Shown here in pieces: positions 6,740-13,976 of a stretch of DNA of 17,708 nucleotides. A program made the position numbers and the translations under genes. Below the pieces are notes generated by a model. That model worked only from the letters and a program-made list of their open reading frames with translations. It made no database searches and was not told the origin of the DNA. Location: assembly GCA_029975965.1 (NCBI GenBank), contig JARKOV010000085.1, forward strand, positions 1-17,708, written 5' to 3'. Source of the DNA: Anaerolinea sp. GTDB lineage: Bacteria > Chloroflexota > Anaerolineae > Anaerolineales > Anaerolineaceae. The first letter of the stretch is position 1, and each line of letters opens with the position of its first letter.

Positions 6740-8710
6740 ATGAAATCGGTAGATCTGCTCCTCACCAACGCCCACATCCTCACCATGGATCGAGAGATGC
6801 ACCAGTATCCCGACGGCGCTTTGGCCGTTCAAGGAGACAGTATCCTGGCGGTGGGTCCAACCTCCGAGATGGTCGCCCAATATACGGCTGCGCAGGTGAT
6901 CGACTGCGGTGGGAAGGTGCTGATGCCCGGCCTGGTCAACGCGCACACCCACGTCCCGATGACCTTATTGCGCGGGCTGGCGGACGATCTGCGCCTGGAT
7001 GTCTGGCTGCTCGGTTACATGATGCCGGTCGAGCGCGAGTTTGTCTCCCCCGATTTTGTCCGCCTGGGCACCCAGATCGCCTGCGCCGAGATGATTCGCA
7101 GCGGGGTCACCACGTTCGCCGACATGTATTACTTCGAGGAAGACGTGGCGAAGGCGACCGCCGACGCAGGGATGCGCGCGCTGTGCGCCCAGACCGTGCT
7201 CAAGTTCACCACGCCGGACGCGCAATTTTACGAGGAATCGCTGGCCATGTCGCGCGATTTCATCTCGCGCTGGAAAGGTCACCCCCTGATCGTCCCTTCG
7301 GTGGCGCCCCACGCCCCCTACACCTGCACCGAGGAAATTCTCCGTGCCACTGCCGCGCTGGCGGTGGAGTTCGATGTGCCCCTCCATACCCACCTCGCCG
7401 AGACGGCCCCCGAAGTGGAGAATATGCGCCGTGAGCAGGGCATGCCGGTCATCCCTTACGTCAAGAAGCAGAACCTGTTCGAAGCCAAGGTGCTGGCGGC
7501 ACACTGCGTGCATGTCGACGAAGGCGAGATGCGCACCATGCTCCACGCTGGCGCGGGCGTTGCCCATAACCCATCCTCCAACCTTAAACTCGCTTCAGGC
7601 ATCGCTCCGGTCAGCCGTATGCTCAGCGTCGGCTTGAACGTGGGCATCGGCACGGACGGTCCGGCATCCAACAACGACCTGGATATGTTCGAGGAAGTGC
7701 GCCTGGCAGCATTCCTCGCCAAGAGCGCATCCAACGACCCCACCGCATTGCCCGCGCAGCAGGCCATCTTGATGGCCACCCGTCTGGGTGCCCAGGCGAT
7801 GCACATCGGACACCTCACCGGTTCGCTCGAAGCCGGCAAACGCGCCGACCTGATCCTGGTCGATATCTACCCCCTGCACAATGCCCCGCGCTTCCTGCGG
7901 GATGAGAACAGCACCTATGCTCAACTGGTTTATGCCGCCAAATCCACCGATGTCACCGACGTGATGGTCAACGGACGCTGGCTGATGACCGACCGCCGCT
8001 TGCTCACCTTGAACGAAGCGGAGCTGGTCACGGCTGGTCAGGAGTACGCCCGCAAGATCGACCTTTTCTTGATCGACCGCGAGCAATCTATCCTGTCCAA
8101 GTTGATCGCCATCGGCGGGGCGATGGAAGAAGAGAGCTTCGAAATCCAGGTCAAAGTCCCCTTGGAAAATGTGCAGTCGATCCTCGCCGCCCTGGACGGC
8201 GAGGAAATCCGGGTGATCCGCAAACGCCATTACCGCGAATACGACACGTATTTCTTCTTCGCCGACCCCAGTCAGGGCATTCTGCGTTATCGAGAAGATG
8301 ACTTCATCGATGCGAAGGGAGAAACATACAACGTCCGCTCGCGCCTGACATTGATCGGATCGCACGAGCACCACCTGCCGCAGGTGCTGCTCTCTCGCAG
8401 CCGCTACTACGCCCCCGCGACCCACTCGCTGCGTTTTTACCGCGAGTACTTCAAGCCTTCGCGCGAGCGCGAGATCCAAAAAGATCGCCTGCGCTTTTTG
8501 ATCAGCTTCAAAGAGACCGAGTTCTTCATCAACCTGGACACGATGACCGTTCCGTCCATCGGAAATTATCTCGAGATCAAAACACGCACCTGGAGCCGCA
8601 GCGACGCCCGCCGCAAAGCCGACCTGGCGCAAGAATTGTTGGCTTACCTGGGCGCTCCCACCGACCAGGCGATCACCAGCGACTATATCGACATGGTAGA
8701 ATCGGTGTAA
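6740..8710 (+). CDS. Amidohydrolase (SAH/MTA-type deaminase) fused to a C-terminal CYTH domain
   Basis: One uninterrupted 656-residue frame with two modules. Residues 1-445 are a metal-dependent amidohydrolase close to S-adenosylhomocysteine/methylthioadenosine deaminases and chlorohydrolases. Visible residues are H69 and H71 in NAHTH, H218 and E221 in HTHLAET, H255 in AAHCVH and D306 in GIGTDGPASNNDLD, matching the metal and catalytic set of that group. Residues about 462-650 follow the CYTH (CyaB, triphosphate tunnel) pattern: FEIQVKV (467-473), REYDTYFFFADP (499-510), ILRYRED (514-520), RSRLTL (533-538), QKDRLRF (580-586), INLDTM (597-602), IGNYLEIK (607-614) and a final SDYIDMV. Several canonical CYTH charges are changed (Q470, I539, K614). 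The physiological substrate is unknown; a purine-type nucleoside is the best guess for the first half. AAGGA about 7 bases upstream gives a plausible ribosome-binding site. glgA starts two bases after its stop. Confidence 0.85.
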   Translation: MKSVDLLLTNAHILTMDREMHQYPDGALAVQGDSILAVGPTSEMVAQYTAAQVIDCGGKVLMPGLVNAHTHVPMTLLRGLADDLRLDVWLLGYMMPVEREFVSPDFVRLGTQIACAEMIRSGVTTFADMYYFEEDVAKATADAGMRALCAQTVLKFTTPDAQFYEESLAMSRDFISRWKGHPLIVPSVAPHAPYTCTEEILRATAALAVEFDVPLHTHLAETAPEVENMRREQGMPVIPYVKKQNLFEAKVLAAHCVHVDEGEMRTMLHAGAGVAHNPSSNLKLASGIAPVSRMLSVGLNVGIGTDGPASNNDLDMFEEVRLAAFLAKSASNDPTALPAQQAILMATRLGAQAMHIGHLTGSLEAGKRADLILVDIYPLHNAPRFLRDENSTYAQLVYAAKSTDVTDVMVNGRWLMTDRRLLTLNEAELVTAGQEYARKIDLFLIDREQSILSKLIAIGGAMEEESFEIQVKVPLENVQSILAALDGEEIRVIRKRHYREYDTYFFFADPSQGILRYREDDFIDAKGETYNVRSRLTLIGSHEHHLPQVLLSRSRYYAPATHSLRFYREYFKPSREREIQKDRLRFLISFKETEFFINLDTMTVPSIGNYLEIKTRTWSRSDARRKADLAQELLAYLGAPTDQAITSDYIDMVESV

Positions 8711-8712
8711 CC

Positions 8713-10164
8713 ATGGCAACGAAAAAGCCAAAGATCTTCTTTACCGCCGCCGAAGCTGCCCCTTTCGTCAAAGTTGGGGGATTAGGCGATGTAACCGGGT
8801 CCCTTCCCGTCGCGTTGCGCAGCCTCCCGCAAGGGAAAAGGCTGGATATCCGCATGGCGCTGCCGTTTCACGCGGTGATCTCACGTGACATGGCCTCGCC
8901 GGAACCGGTGGCCGAGTTCGCAGTGCCAGGCCCCGACGGCCCGCTCCTGGCGCAGGCGTTCCTGGCTGACCTGGCCGGTATCCCGGTCTATTTGATCGAC
9001 GGCGAACCCATTCCCAAGGAAGGCGGGGTCTACAGCCTGGATACCCAGAAAGACGGTGAGAAATTCACTTTTTTTGCTTTGGCCTGCCTGGAATTGTGCA
9101 AAGCGCTGGACTGGGCGCCGGACGTTCTCCACGCCCACGACTGGCATGCGGCATTAATGATCCACGAATTGGCGCAGCGGCGGCGCGCCGACCCGTTCTG
9201 GCAGCGCACACGCGGGTTGCTGACGGTTCACAACCTACCTTACATGGGCGCAGGCACCGATCTCGCTTTGCGCGCGTACAACATTTCGCCCAATCTCGAC
9301 CCCCGCCTGCCGCCCTGGGGCGGCTACCAGCCTTTGCCGATGGGCCTGGCCTCCGCCGACGCCATCACCACAGTCTCCCCCACCTATGGGCGGGAGATCA
9401 TGACGCCGGAATTTGGCTGTGGATTGGAGACCTTTCTCAGCGCACGGGCCGATTCCGTGGTTGGCATCTTAAATGGGCTCGATCTGGAAGCCTGGGACCC
9501 CGCGACGGATCCGGCGATTTACCAACCCTTCGACGCCGGCTCACTGGCTAAGCGCCCGATCAACAAAGAGCGACTGCTAAACGAGCTTGGACTGGTTCCC
9601 CAGGTGGGTGCGCCCCTGTTGATCTTGATCAGCCGCTTCGATCGCCAGAAAGGGATTGACCTGGTGGCCAACGCATTGCGCCAGGTAGAAGACGAAGCCT
9701 GGCAGGCCATTCTGTTGGGCAGCGGCGATCCAATCCTCGAAGAATCCGCCCGCCAGCTCGAGCGCGAGCTACCGGAACGGGTGCGTTCGGTTCTGCGCTA
9801 CGATTCCGCTTTATCGCGCAAGATGTACGCCGGCGGAGACATGCTGCTGATGCCCTCCCGTTATGAGCCCTGCGGATTGGCGCAGATGATCGCCATGCGT
9901 TACGGCTGCCTGCCAATCGCCCATGCAACCGGCGGGCTGCGTGACACCATCGACGACCTCGACGATCCGGCGCGCAGCTCAGGTTTCCTCTTTGAGACTG
10001 CCACCACCGACGCGCTGGCGGCAGCCCTGCGCCGGGCATTATCGGCTTACTCCGATGCCAAAGGCTGGCAGGCGCGCCAGATCTATGCCATGCGCCAGGA
10101 TTTTTCCTGGGCTCATTCAGCCCAGGCCTATCTCGCCTTATACCTGGATTTGATGAAAAACTGA
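8713..10164 (+). CDS. glgA: Glycogen synthase GlgA (GT5, ADP-glucose type)
   Basis: The 483-residue protein extends alpha-1,4-glucan chains from a nucleoside-diphosphate glucose, usually ADP-glucose in bacteria. The N-terminal GT5 signature AAPFVKVGGLGDVTGSLP spans about residues 15-32, with K20 in the KVGGLGD donor-binding motif. Also seen are VLHAHDWHAAL in the first Rossmann domain, VSPTYGREIMTPEFG, ILNGLDLEAWDPATDP, SRFDRQKGIDLV (with the conserved Arg and Lys) and PSRYEPCGLAQM carrying the conserved glutamate. Length is normal. The ATG follows the preceding stop after two bases with no strong ribosome-binding site, suggesting coupled translation. malQ follows after 16 bases, so glucan synthesis and remodelling are co-transcribed. 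Confidence 0.96.
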   Translation: MATKKPKIFFTAAEAAPFVKVGGLGDVTGSLPVALRSLPQGKRLDIRMALPFHAVISRDMASPEPVAEFAVPGPDGPLLAQAFLADLAGIPVYLIDGEPIPKEGGVYSLDTQKDGEKFTFFALACLELCKALDWAPDVLHAHDWHAALMIHELAQRRRADPFWQRTRGLLTVHNLPYMGAGTDLALRAYNISPNLDPRLPPWGGYQPLPMGLASADAITTVSPTYGREIMTPEFGCGLETFLSARADSVVGILNGLDLEAWDPATDPAIYQPFDAGSLAKRPINKERLLNELGLVPQVGAPLLILISRFDRQKGIDLVANALRQVEDEAWQAILLGSGDPILEESARQLERELPERVRSVLRYDSALSRKMYAGGDMLLMPSRYEPCGLAQMIAMRYGCLPIAHATGGLRDTIDDLDDPARSSGFLFETATTDALAAALRRALSAYSDAKGWQARQIYAMRQDFSWAHSAQAYLALYLDLMKN

Positions 10165-10180
10165 CCTGGGAGCACTCCAT

Positions 10181-11713
10181 ATGCCGTTCACCCGCTCTGC
10201 TGGCATCCTGCTTCACCCCACCAGTCTGCCTGGACCGGATGGGATTGGCGACCTTGGCCCCGAAGCTTACCGCTGGGTCAATTTTCTGGCCGAGTCCGGC
10301 TGTTCTTTGTGGCAGATCTTGCCCCTCGGGCCGACCGGCTACGGCGACTCGCCCTACCAGTGCTTTTCCGCCTTCGCCGGCAACCCATACCTGGTCAGCC
10401 CGGCTCTGCTCCTTGAGGACGGCCTGCTATCCGCTGCCGACCTGGCCGACCGCCCCGATTTCCCGCCGGAGCGGGTGGACTTTGGCCCGGTCATTCAGTG
10501 GAAGCTGACCCTGTTAGACCGGGCGTACAAACGCTTTAAACGTTCCACCTCGCAGAAACGGAAAACCGCTTTCGACGAGTTCCAGGCGGAAAACGCCGGA
10601 TGGCTGCCGGATTTCGCCCTCTTCATGGCGATCAAAGAAAGCCAGGGCGGGCAGTCCTGGGACCACTGGCATGCCGCGTTGCGCCAAAGGGAACCTGCGG
10701 CATTGCAGGCCTTCTCCGAGTCCAACCAGGACGCCATCCAGCGCCATATCTTCCGCCAGTTCCTCTTCTTCCGCCAGTGGCAGGCCCTGCGCGAGTACGC
10801 CCATCAAAAGGGAATTCAGATCATCGGCGACGTGCCAATTTTCGTCGCCTACGACAGCGCCGACGCCTGGGCCAATCCCGACCTGTTCTACGTCGATGAT
10901 CAAGGAAAGCCCACCGTTGTGGCAGGCGTCCCTCCCGATTACTTCAGCGCTACTGGACAACTGTGGGGCAACCCGCTTTACCGCTGGGATTACCACCGCC
11001 AAACCGGTTACGCCTGGTGGATTCGGCGGGTGGAAGCGTCGCTCAACCTGGTGGATATTATCCGCCTGGACCACTTCCGCGGATTTGCTGCGTATTGGGA
11101 AGTTCCTTACGGCGATCCCACCGCTGAAAACGGCAAGTGGGTTCCAGGTCCGGGCATCGGGCTGTTCGAAGCCGTGCGAGAGAGGCTGGGCAGCCTGCCC
11201 ATCATCGCCGAGGACCTGGGGGAGATCACCCCGGATGTGATTGCGATGCGCGATCAGCTCGGTTTGCCCGGCATGAAAATCCTCCAGTTCGCCTTCGCCG
11301 CCGACCCCGAAGACCTCTTCCTGCCCCACAACTACGTGCGCAACTGCGTCGCCTACACCGGGACGCACGATAACGACACATCGCTGGGCTGGTACCGGTC
11401 GGTGCCCGAGAATGAGCGCGACCTGGCGCGCCGATACCTGGCACGCTCTGGCGAAGACATCTCCTGGGATTTCATTCGGGCTGTGTGGAGCTCAATCTCA
11501 GTATTTGCTCTCGCCCCGCTGCAAGATTTCCTCAAATTAGGCACAGAGGCGCGGATGAATTACCCCGGCCGCGCTAGCGGGAACTGGTCCTGGCGCTACC
11601 CGGCTCATGTGCTCGACGAGCCGCTCAAGGCGCGCATCAAAGAGACCAATTTCCTGTACAGCCGGCTGCCTGAGCACATGAAGCCGCCGAAGATCGTCAA
11701 GAAGTGGACCTGA
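10181..11713 (+). CDS. malQ: 4-alpha-glucanotransferase MalQ (amylomaltase, GH77)
   Basis: A 510-residue GH77 enzyme that moves alpha-1,4-glucan segments between chains and releases glucose from maltodextrins. The N-terminus has SAGILLHPTSLPGPDGIGDL and WQILPLGPTGYGDSPYQ. The catalytic residues are clear: nucleophile D297 in IIRLDHFRG, acid/base E344 in IIAEDLGEITP and D397 in YTGTHDNDT, in the positions expected from Thermus-type amylomaltases. The donor-site block VVAGVPPDYFSATGQLWGNP is intact. Length is typical of the short bacterial form without an N-terminal extension. GGGAG about ten bases upstream serves as ribosome-binding site. It is the last gene of the cinA-deaminase/CYTH-glgA-malQ operon. 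The glucose it releases is a substrate for the PpgK encoded about 5 kb away. Confidence 0.96.
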   Translation: MPFTRSAGILLHPTSLPGPDGIGDLGPEAYRWVNFLAESGCSLWQILPLGPTGYGDSPYQCFSAFAGNPYLVSPALLLEDGLLSAADLADRPDFPPERVDFGPVIQWKLTLLDRAYKRFKRSTSQKRKTAFDEFQAENAGWLPDFALFMAIKESQGGQSWDHWHAALRQREPAALQAFSESNQDAIQRHIFRQFLFFRQWQALREYAHQKGIQIIGDVPIFVAYDSADAWANPDLFYVDDQGKPTVVAGVPPDYFSATGQLWGNPLYRWDYHRQTGYAWWIRRVEASLNLVDIIRLDHFRGFAAYWEVPYGDPTAENGKWVPGPGIGLFEAVRERLGSLPIIAEDLGEITPDVIAMRDQLGLPGMKILQFAFAADPEDLFLPHNYVRNCVAYTGTHDNDTSLGWYRSVPENERDLARRYLARSGEDISWDFIRAVWSSISVFALAPLQDFLKLGTEARMNYPGRASGNWSWRYPAHVLDEPLKARIKETNFLYSRLPEHMKPPKIVKKWT

Positions 11714-11746
11714 GAACGACTGGGCATATCGAGACAGCAACGCATA

Positions 11747-11769
11747 AGCGGGCGCCTGTAGCGCCCGCT
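11747..11769. terminator. Hairpin terminator between convergent malQ and lipoprotein genes
   Basis: AGCGGGCGC (11747-11755) and GCGCCCGCT (11761-11769) form a perfect 9-bp stem with a five-base CTGTA loop, 34 bases past the malQ stop. The trailing T tract is short (TTTGCATT), so the terminator may be weak or partly bidirectional for the gene ending at 11792 on the other strand. Confidence 0.65.
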
Positions 11770-11791
11770 TTGCATTCGCAAGATCGACGGG

Positions 11792-12637
11792 TTAGCGCAC
11801 TTCCAACGATTGGAGCATGGCATCCAGCTTTGCCAGGTCTGGGGCGAACCCGGCAGGTGCCTGTTGATCTAGCCAGTCGACCGTATCCGCCAGGTAGGTC
11901 GTAAACTCGTTCATTTCGTCGATCAGCGTCTCATCGACCTGCCGGTTAGCCGGTAAGTCAGCATGAGTCACCGGCAGAACGGCGGCCACATAATACGCGC
12001 CATCATTGGTCAGGCCCTGGTAGGTGTAGATCAGCTCGAAGTTGTTGATCGGCAGGGGACCCTGGTCGTACTGGGTCAAAAAGCGCACACCTTGTCCATT
12101 CTTGAAATCCATAAACCGCACCTGAGCATGTATCACCTGCACAGCTTTGATGTGAGGCAAGAACGGCATCCGGTCGACCGGATTGCGGCTCGCGAGGAGA
12201 GCCTGCAGGCTCGCGAGCATCTGGCCGGCAGTTTCGCTGTATTCCGCCGTTTCAGAGACCGGGTAGATGTAAATTTGCGGTTTCATCACGTGTTCGGTGA
12301 CCGGGTATCCTTGCAGGGTTACGCGACGGTATTCTGCCCACCAAGGGCTGTCGTCTTCAGAAGGGGCGGCAGTGACCGACTCAATCATCAGATCCTGGGC
12401 GACATCCGCCAGGTCCAGGGCAATCTGGCCCGTACTCTCCGAAGGAGGTTGGGTGACCTCAACCGGCGTCGGCAGCGCGGTAGGCAGCTCTGTGGGAGAT
12501 AAAACCGCGGTGGGCTGCTCGGGTGGCAGGTTGGTGAAGGCATCCACCGGTTGGCAGGCGCTCAGCAACATGGTAATAACCGCACAGGCAAGAAGCAAAT
12601 TGGCCAGGGCATGGTGGAAATTTACGCGGGTTTTCAT
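11792..12637 (-). CDS. Secreted lipoprotein of unknown function
   Basis: A 281-residue protein I do not recognise as a named family. It starts with basic residues, a hydrophobic stretch (LANLLLACAVITMLLSAC, 11-28) and a lipobox LSAC with the acylated cysteine at C28, so it should be exported and anchored in the membrane. A Pro/Thr-rich spacer (roughly 32-65, with repeats of the type PTALPTP) separates the anchor from a folded domain of about 210 residues. That domain contains VMKPQIYIYPVSE, IKAVQVIHAQVRFMDFKNGQ and YTYQGLTNDGAYYVAAVLPV, mixed alpha/beta with no evident catalytic motif. The start at 12637 is chosen because it gives a proper signal peptide; a longer reading to 12721 would bury it. 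A GAGAGAG stretch about eight bases upstream may serve as ribosome-binding site. Confidence 0.8.
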   Translation of the reverse strand: MKTRVNFHHALANLLLACAVITMLLSACQPVDAFTNLPPEQPTAVLSPTELPTALPTPVEVTQPPSESTGQIALDLADVAQDLMIESVTAAPSEDDSPWWAEYRRVTLQGYPVTEHVMKPQIYIYPVSETAEYSETAGQMLASLQALLASRNPVDRMPFLPHIKAVQVIHAQVRFMDFKNGQGVRFLTQYDQGPLPINNFELIYTYQGLTNDGAYYVAAVLPVTHADLPANRQVDETLIDEMNEFTTYLADTVDWLDQQAPAGFAPDLAKLDAMLQSLEVR

Positions 12638-12673
12638 AGACGGTTCTCTCTCTTTCCTGATCAATTTTTCAAG

Positions 12674-12703
12674 CTCCAGCGAGCTATGGTACATACGCTG
12701 GAG
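12674..12703. repeat. Inverted repeat in the leader of the lipoprotein gene
   Basis: CTCCAGCG (12674-12681) pairs with CGCTGGAG (12696-12703). TATG (12685-12688) pairs with CATA (12692-12695) inside, leaving a three-base AGC bulge and a GTA loop: 12 base pairs in all. It lies 37 bases before the lipoprotein ATG with no T run, so it looks more like leader structure or an operator than a terminator. Confidence 0.5.
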
Positions 12704-12762
12704 GAATCCAAATTGTTCCATTTTTCACGAAAGGAAAGCGAAACGGGATGGTTCGATTGGGA

Positions 12763-12832
12763 TCCGTCAGAAAACCGCCGGCCCCTGATCTCTAATCTTT
12801 CTAACCCGGCCCATCCATATCCATCTGACGGA
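12763..12832. repeat. Nine-base inverted repeat in the EamA-lipoprotein spacer
   Basis: TCCGTCAGA (12763-12771) is the exact reverse complement of TCTGACGGA (12824-12832), separated by 52 bases. The spacer 12638-12874 holds no gene I can support; besides this pair and the hairpin at 12674-12703 I see nothing else. No good T run follows, so a terminator role for the permease gene is not supported. Confidence 0.4.
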
Positions 12833-12874
12833 CCACAAGTTGGTTATTTCAAAAAGCGAAAAATCCTGGGAAAA

Positions 12875-13822
12875 TCACCCCACAGGCGGAGACTTACGCG
12901 ATCCGTTCCAGGTGGCGATGCCAATTCCAAGCAGGATGATCGCTCCGCCCACAATCTCAAGGAGCGTGGGAAGCTCACCCAACACCGGAATCGCCAGCAG
13001 CGTTGCCCCCACCGGCTCAGCCAGCACCGCGACGGCGACCAGTGCGGCAGGCAGGTAACCAAGCGCGAAGTTGTAGGAGGTGTGCCCGAGCAGTTGCGGG
13101 AACAACGCCAGGCAAACCATCCAGAGATAGGTGGATCCACTGAAACCGGCCAGTTTCTGCCCCGAGATCAACGCGAAAACGACCAGGAAAAATGCGGCGG
13201 TGCTGTAAACGGCGCTGATATAGCTCACCAGCGAGAGATTCGCGCGCAGTTTTCGCCCGACCAGCATGTAACCTGCGGCCAGCATCGCTCCAGCCAGCGC
13301 CAGCAGGTTTCCGAGGAAGACTTTTCCCTGGAAGAAGTCCGCCATGAGAAAGCATTGAAGCGTGCCCCCGGCGAAATTACAGGCCTCCGACAGCCCGACC
13401 AGCGTTCCCCCCAGCAAGGCCACCAACAACCCCAACCACAAGCGAGCGGTCAATCGCTCGCGTAAAAACACCGGCGAAAGCAGCCCCACCCAAAGCGGCG
13501 TGGTCGTGACCAGCACCACCGAGCTGGCCACGCTGGTGTAGGCAAGCGATGTGATCCAGGTGGCGAAATGAACCGCCAAGAAGAAGCCAGAGAGCAACAC
13601 CAGCCACACCTGGCGGCGCGTCATCTTGCGCAGCTCGGTACGGCGACCCCAGGCGAACGGCGCCAGGATCAGGCTGGCGAACACCAGACGGTAAGCCGCC
13701 ACCACGATTGATTCGGCTTCGCGCTGCGCCAGGCGGATGAAAATGGCGGAAGTCGATACAGCCAAAATTCCCAATACCAGCACCAGACCTGGAGAGAAAT
13801 GAATTTTTGTACCAGGTTGCAT
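12875..13822 (-). CDS. EamA/DMT superfamily permease
   Basis: A 315-residue inner-membrane protein with about ten hydrophobic helices arranged as two EamA repeats. The first (about 12-145) contains ILAVSTSAIFIRLAQ and YTSVASSVVLVTTTPLWVGL, and the second (about 165-305) contains the matching LALFPQLLGHTSYNFALGYL and VAVAVLAEPVGATLLAIPVL. The ALxxLPAAxVAxxxLxEPV-like layout at the end of each half is the family hallmark. Members export or import metabolites such as amino acids, nucleosides or drugs; the substrate here cannot be inferred. The ATG at 13822 has AAGG about nine bases upstream. The gene is divergent from sod and 237 bases ahead of the lipoprotein gene on the same strand. Confidence 0.9.
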   Translation of the reverse strand: MQPGTKIHFSPGLVLVLGILAVSTSAIFIRLAQREAESIVVAAYRLVFASLILAPFAWGRRTELRKMTRRQVWLVLLSGFFLAVHFATWITSLAYTSVASSVVLVTTTPLWVGLLSPVFLRERLTARLWLGLLVALLGGTLVGLSEACNFAGGTLQCFLMADFFQGKVFLGNLLALAGAMLAAGYMLVGRKLRANLSLVSYISAVYSTAAFFLVVFALISGQKLAGFSGSTYLWMVCLALFPQLLGHTSYNFALGYLPAALVAVAVLAEPVGATLLAIPVLGELPTLLEIVGGAIILLGIGIATWNGSRKSPPVG

Positions 13823-13835
13823 CCTGAACCTTACC

Positions 13836-13848
13836 TGTCAATTTGACA
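13836..13848. promoter_or_regulatory. Palindrome covering the -35 element of the sod promoter; possible operator
   Basis: TGTCAATTTGACA is a perfect 6-bp inverted repeat around a single central T. Its right half is the TTGACA -35 hexamer of the sod promoter, and its left edge lies 14 bases before the EamA start codon on the other strand. A dimeric regulator bound here would block the sod promoter and could affect the divergent gene. Confidence 0.4.
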
Positions 13849-13871
13849 AATAATATCCAAATAGATAGAAT
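13843..13871 (+). promoter_or_regulatory. Strong sigma-70-type promoter of the sod-ferredoxin operon
   Basis: TTGACA (13843-13848, perfect) and TAGAAT (13866-13871, 5/6) are separated by 17 bases, the optimal spacing. Transcription would start near 13878, leaving a leader of about 100 bases before the sod ATG. The spacer between the hexamers is AT-rich. Confidence 0.7.
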
Positions 13872-13875
13872 TGAT

Positions 13876-13901
13876 TTGGGGAATACCGTGCTAATCCCCA
13901 A
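13876..13901 (+). other. Hairpin at the 5' end of the sod leader
   Basis: TTGGGGA (13876-13882) pairs perfectly with TCCCCAA (13895-13901) around a 12-base loop. It would form at the very start of the transcript from the promoter at 13843-13871, where such stems often stabilise mRNA. A second smaller repeat, TGGTG/CACCA (13922-13926 and 13933-13937), lies further along the leader. Confidence 0.4.
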
Positions 13902-13963
13902 CCCTTCCGCCGGTCATCACGTGGTGTTCCGTCACCATGGATCGAATAACCTATTATAATGAA

Positions 13964-13969
13964 AAGGAG
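13964..13969 (+). promoter_or_regulatory. Ribosome-binding site that fixes the sod start
   Basis: AAGGAG lies seven bases before the ATG at 13977. An in-frame ATG at 13959 would put this site inside the coding region, so 13977 is the start; the resulting N-terminus MAFELQPLPY is also the family norm. Confidence 0.8.
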
Positions 13970-13976
13970 CAACCAC

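Noticed and set aside
7595..8731. 378-codon minus-strand frame antisense to the amidohydrolase-CYTH gene
   Set aside because: No recognisable domain, rich in Val, Gln, Asp and Gly as expected from the complement of GC-rich codons; the opposite strand encodes two clear domains.
10514..11368. 284-codon minus-strand frame antisense to malQ
   Set aside because: No motif and fully covered by an intact GH77 gene on the plus strand.
13955..13960. Perfect TATAAT just before sod
   Set aside because: A transcript from it would begin inside the ribosome-binding site at 13964-13969, and the -35 position is poor. The promoter at 13843-13871 fits far better.
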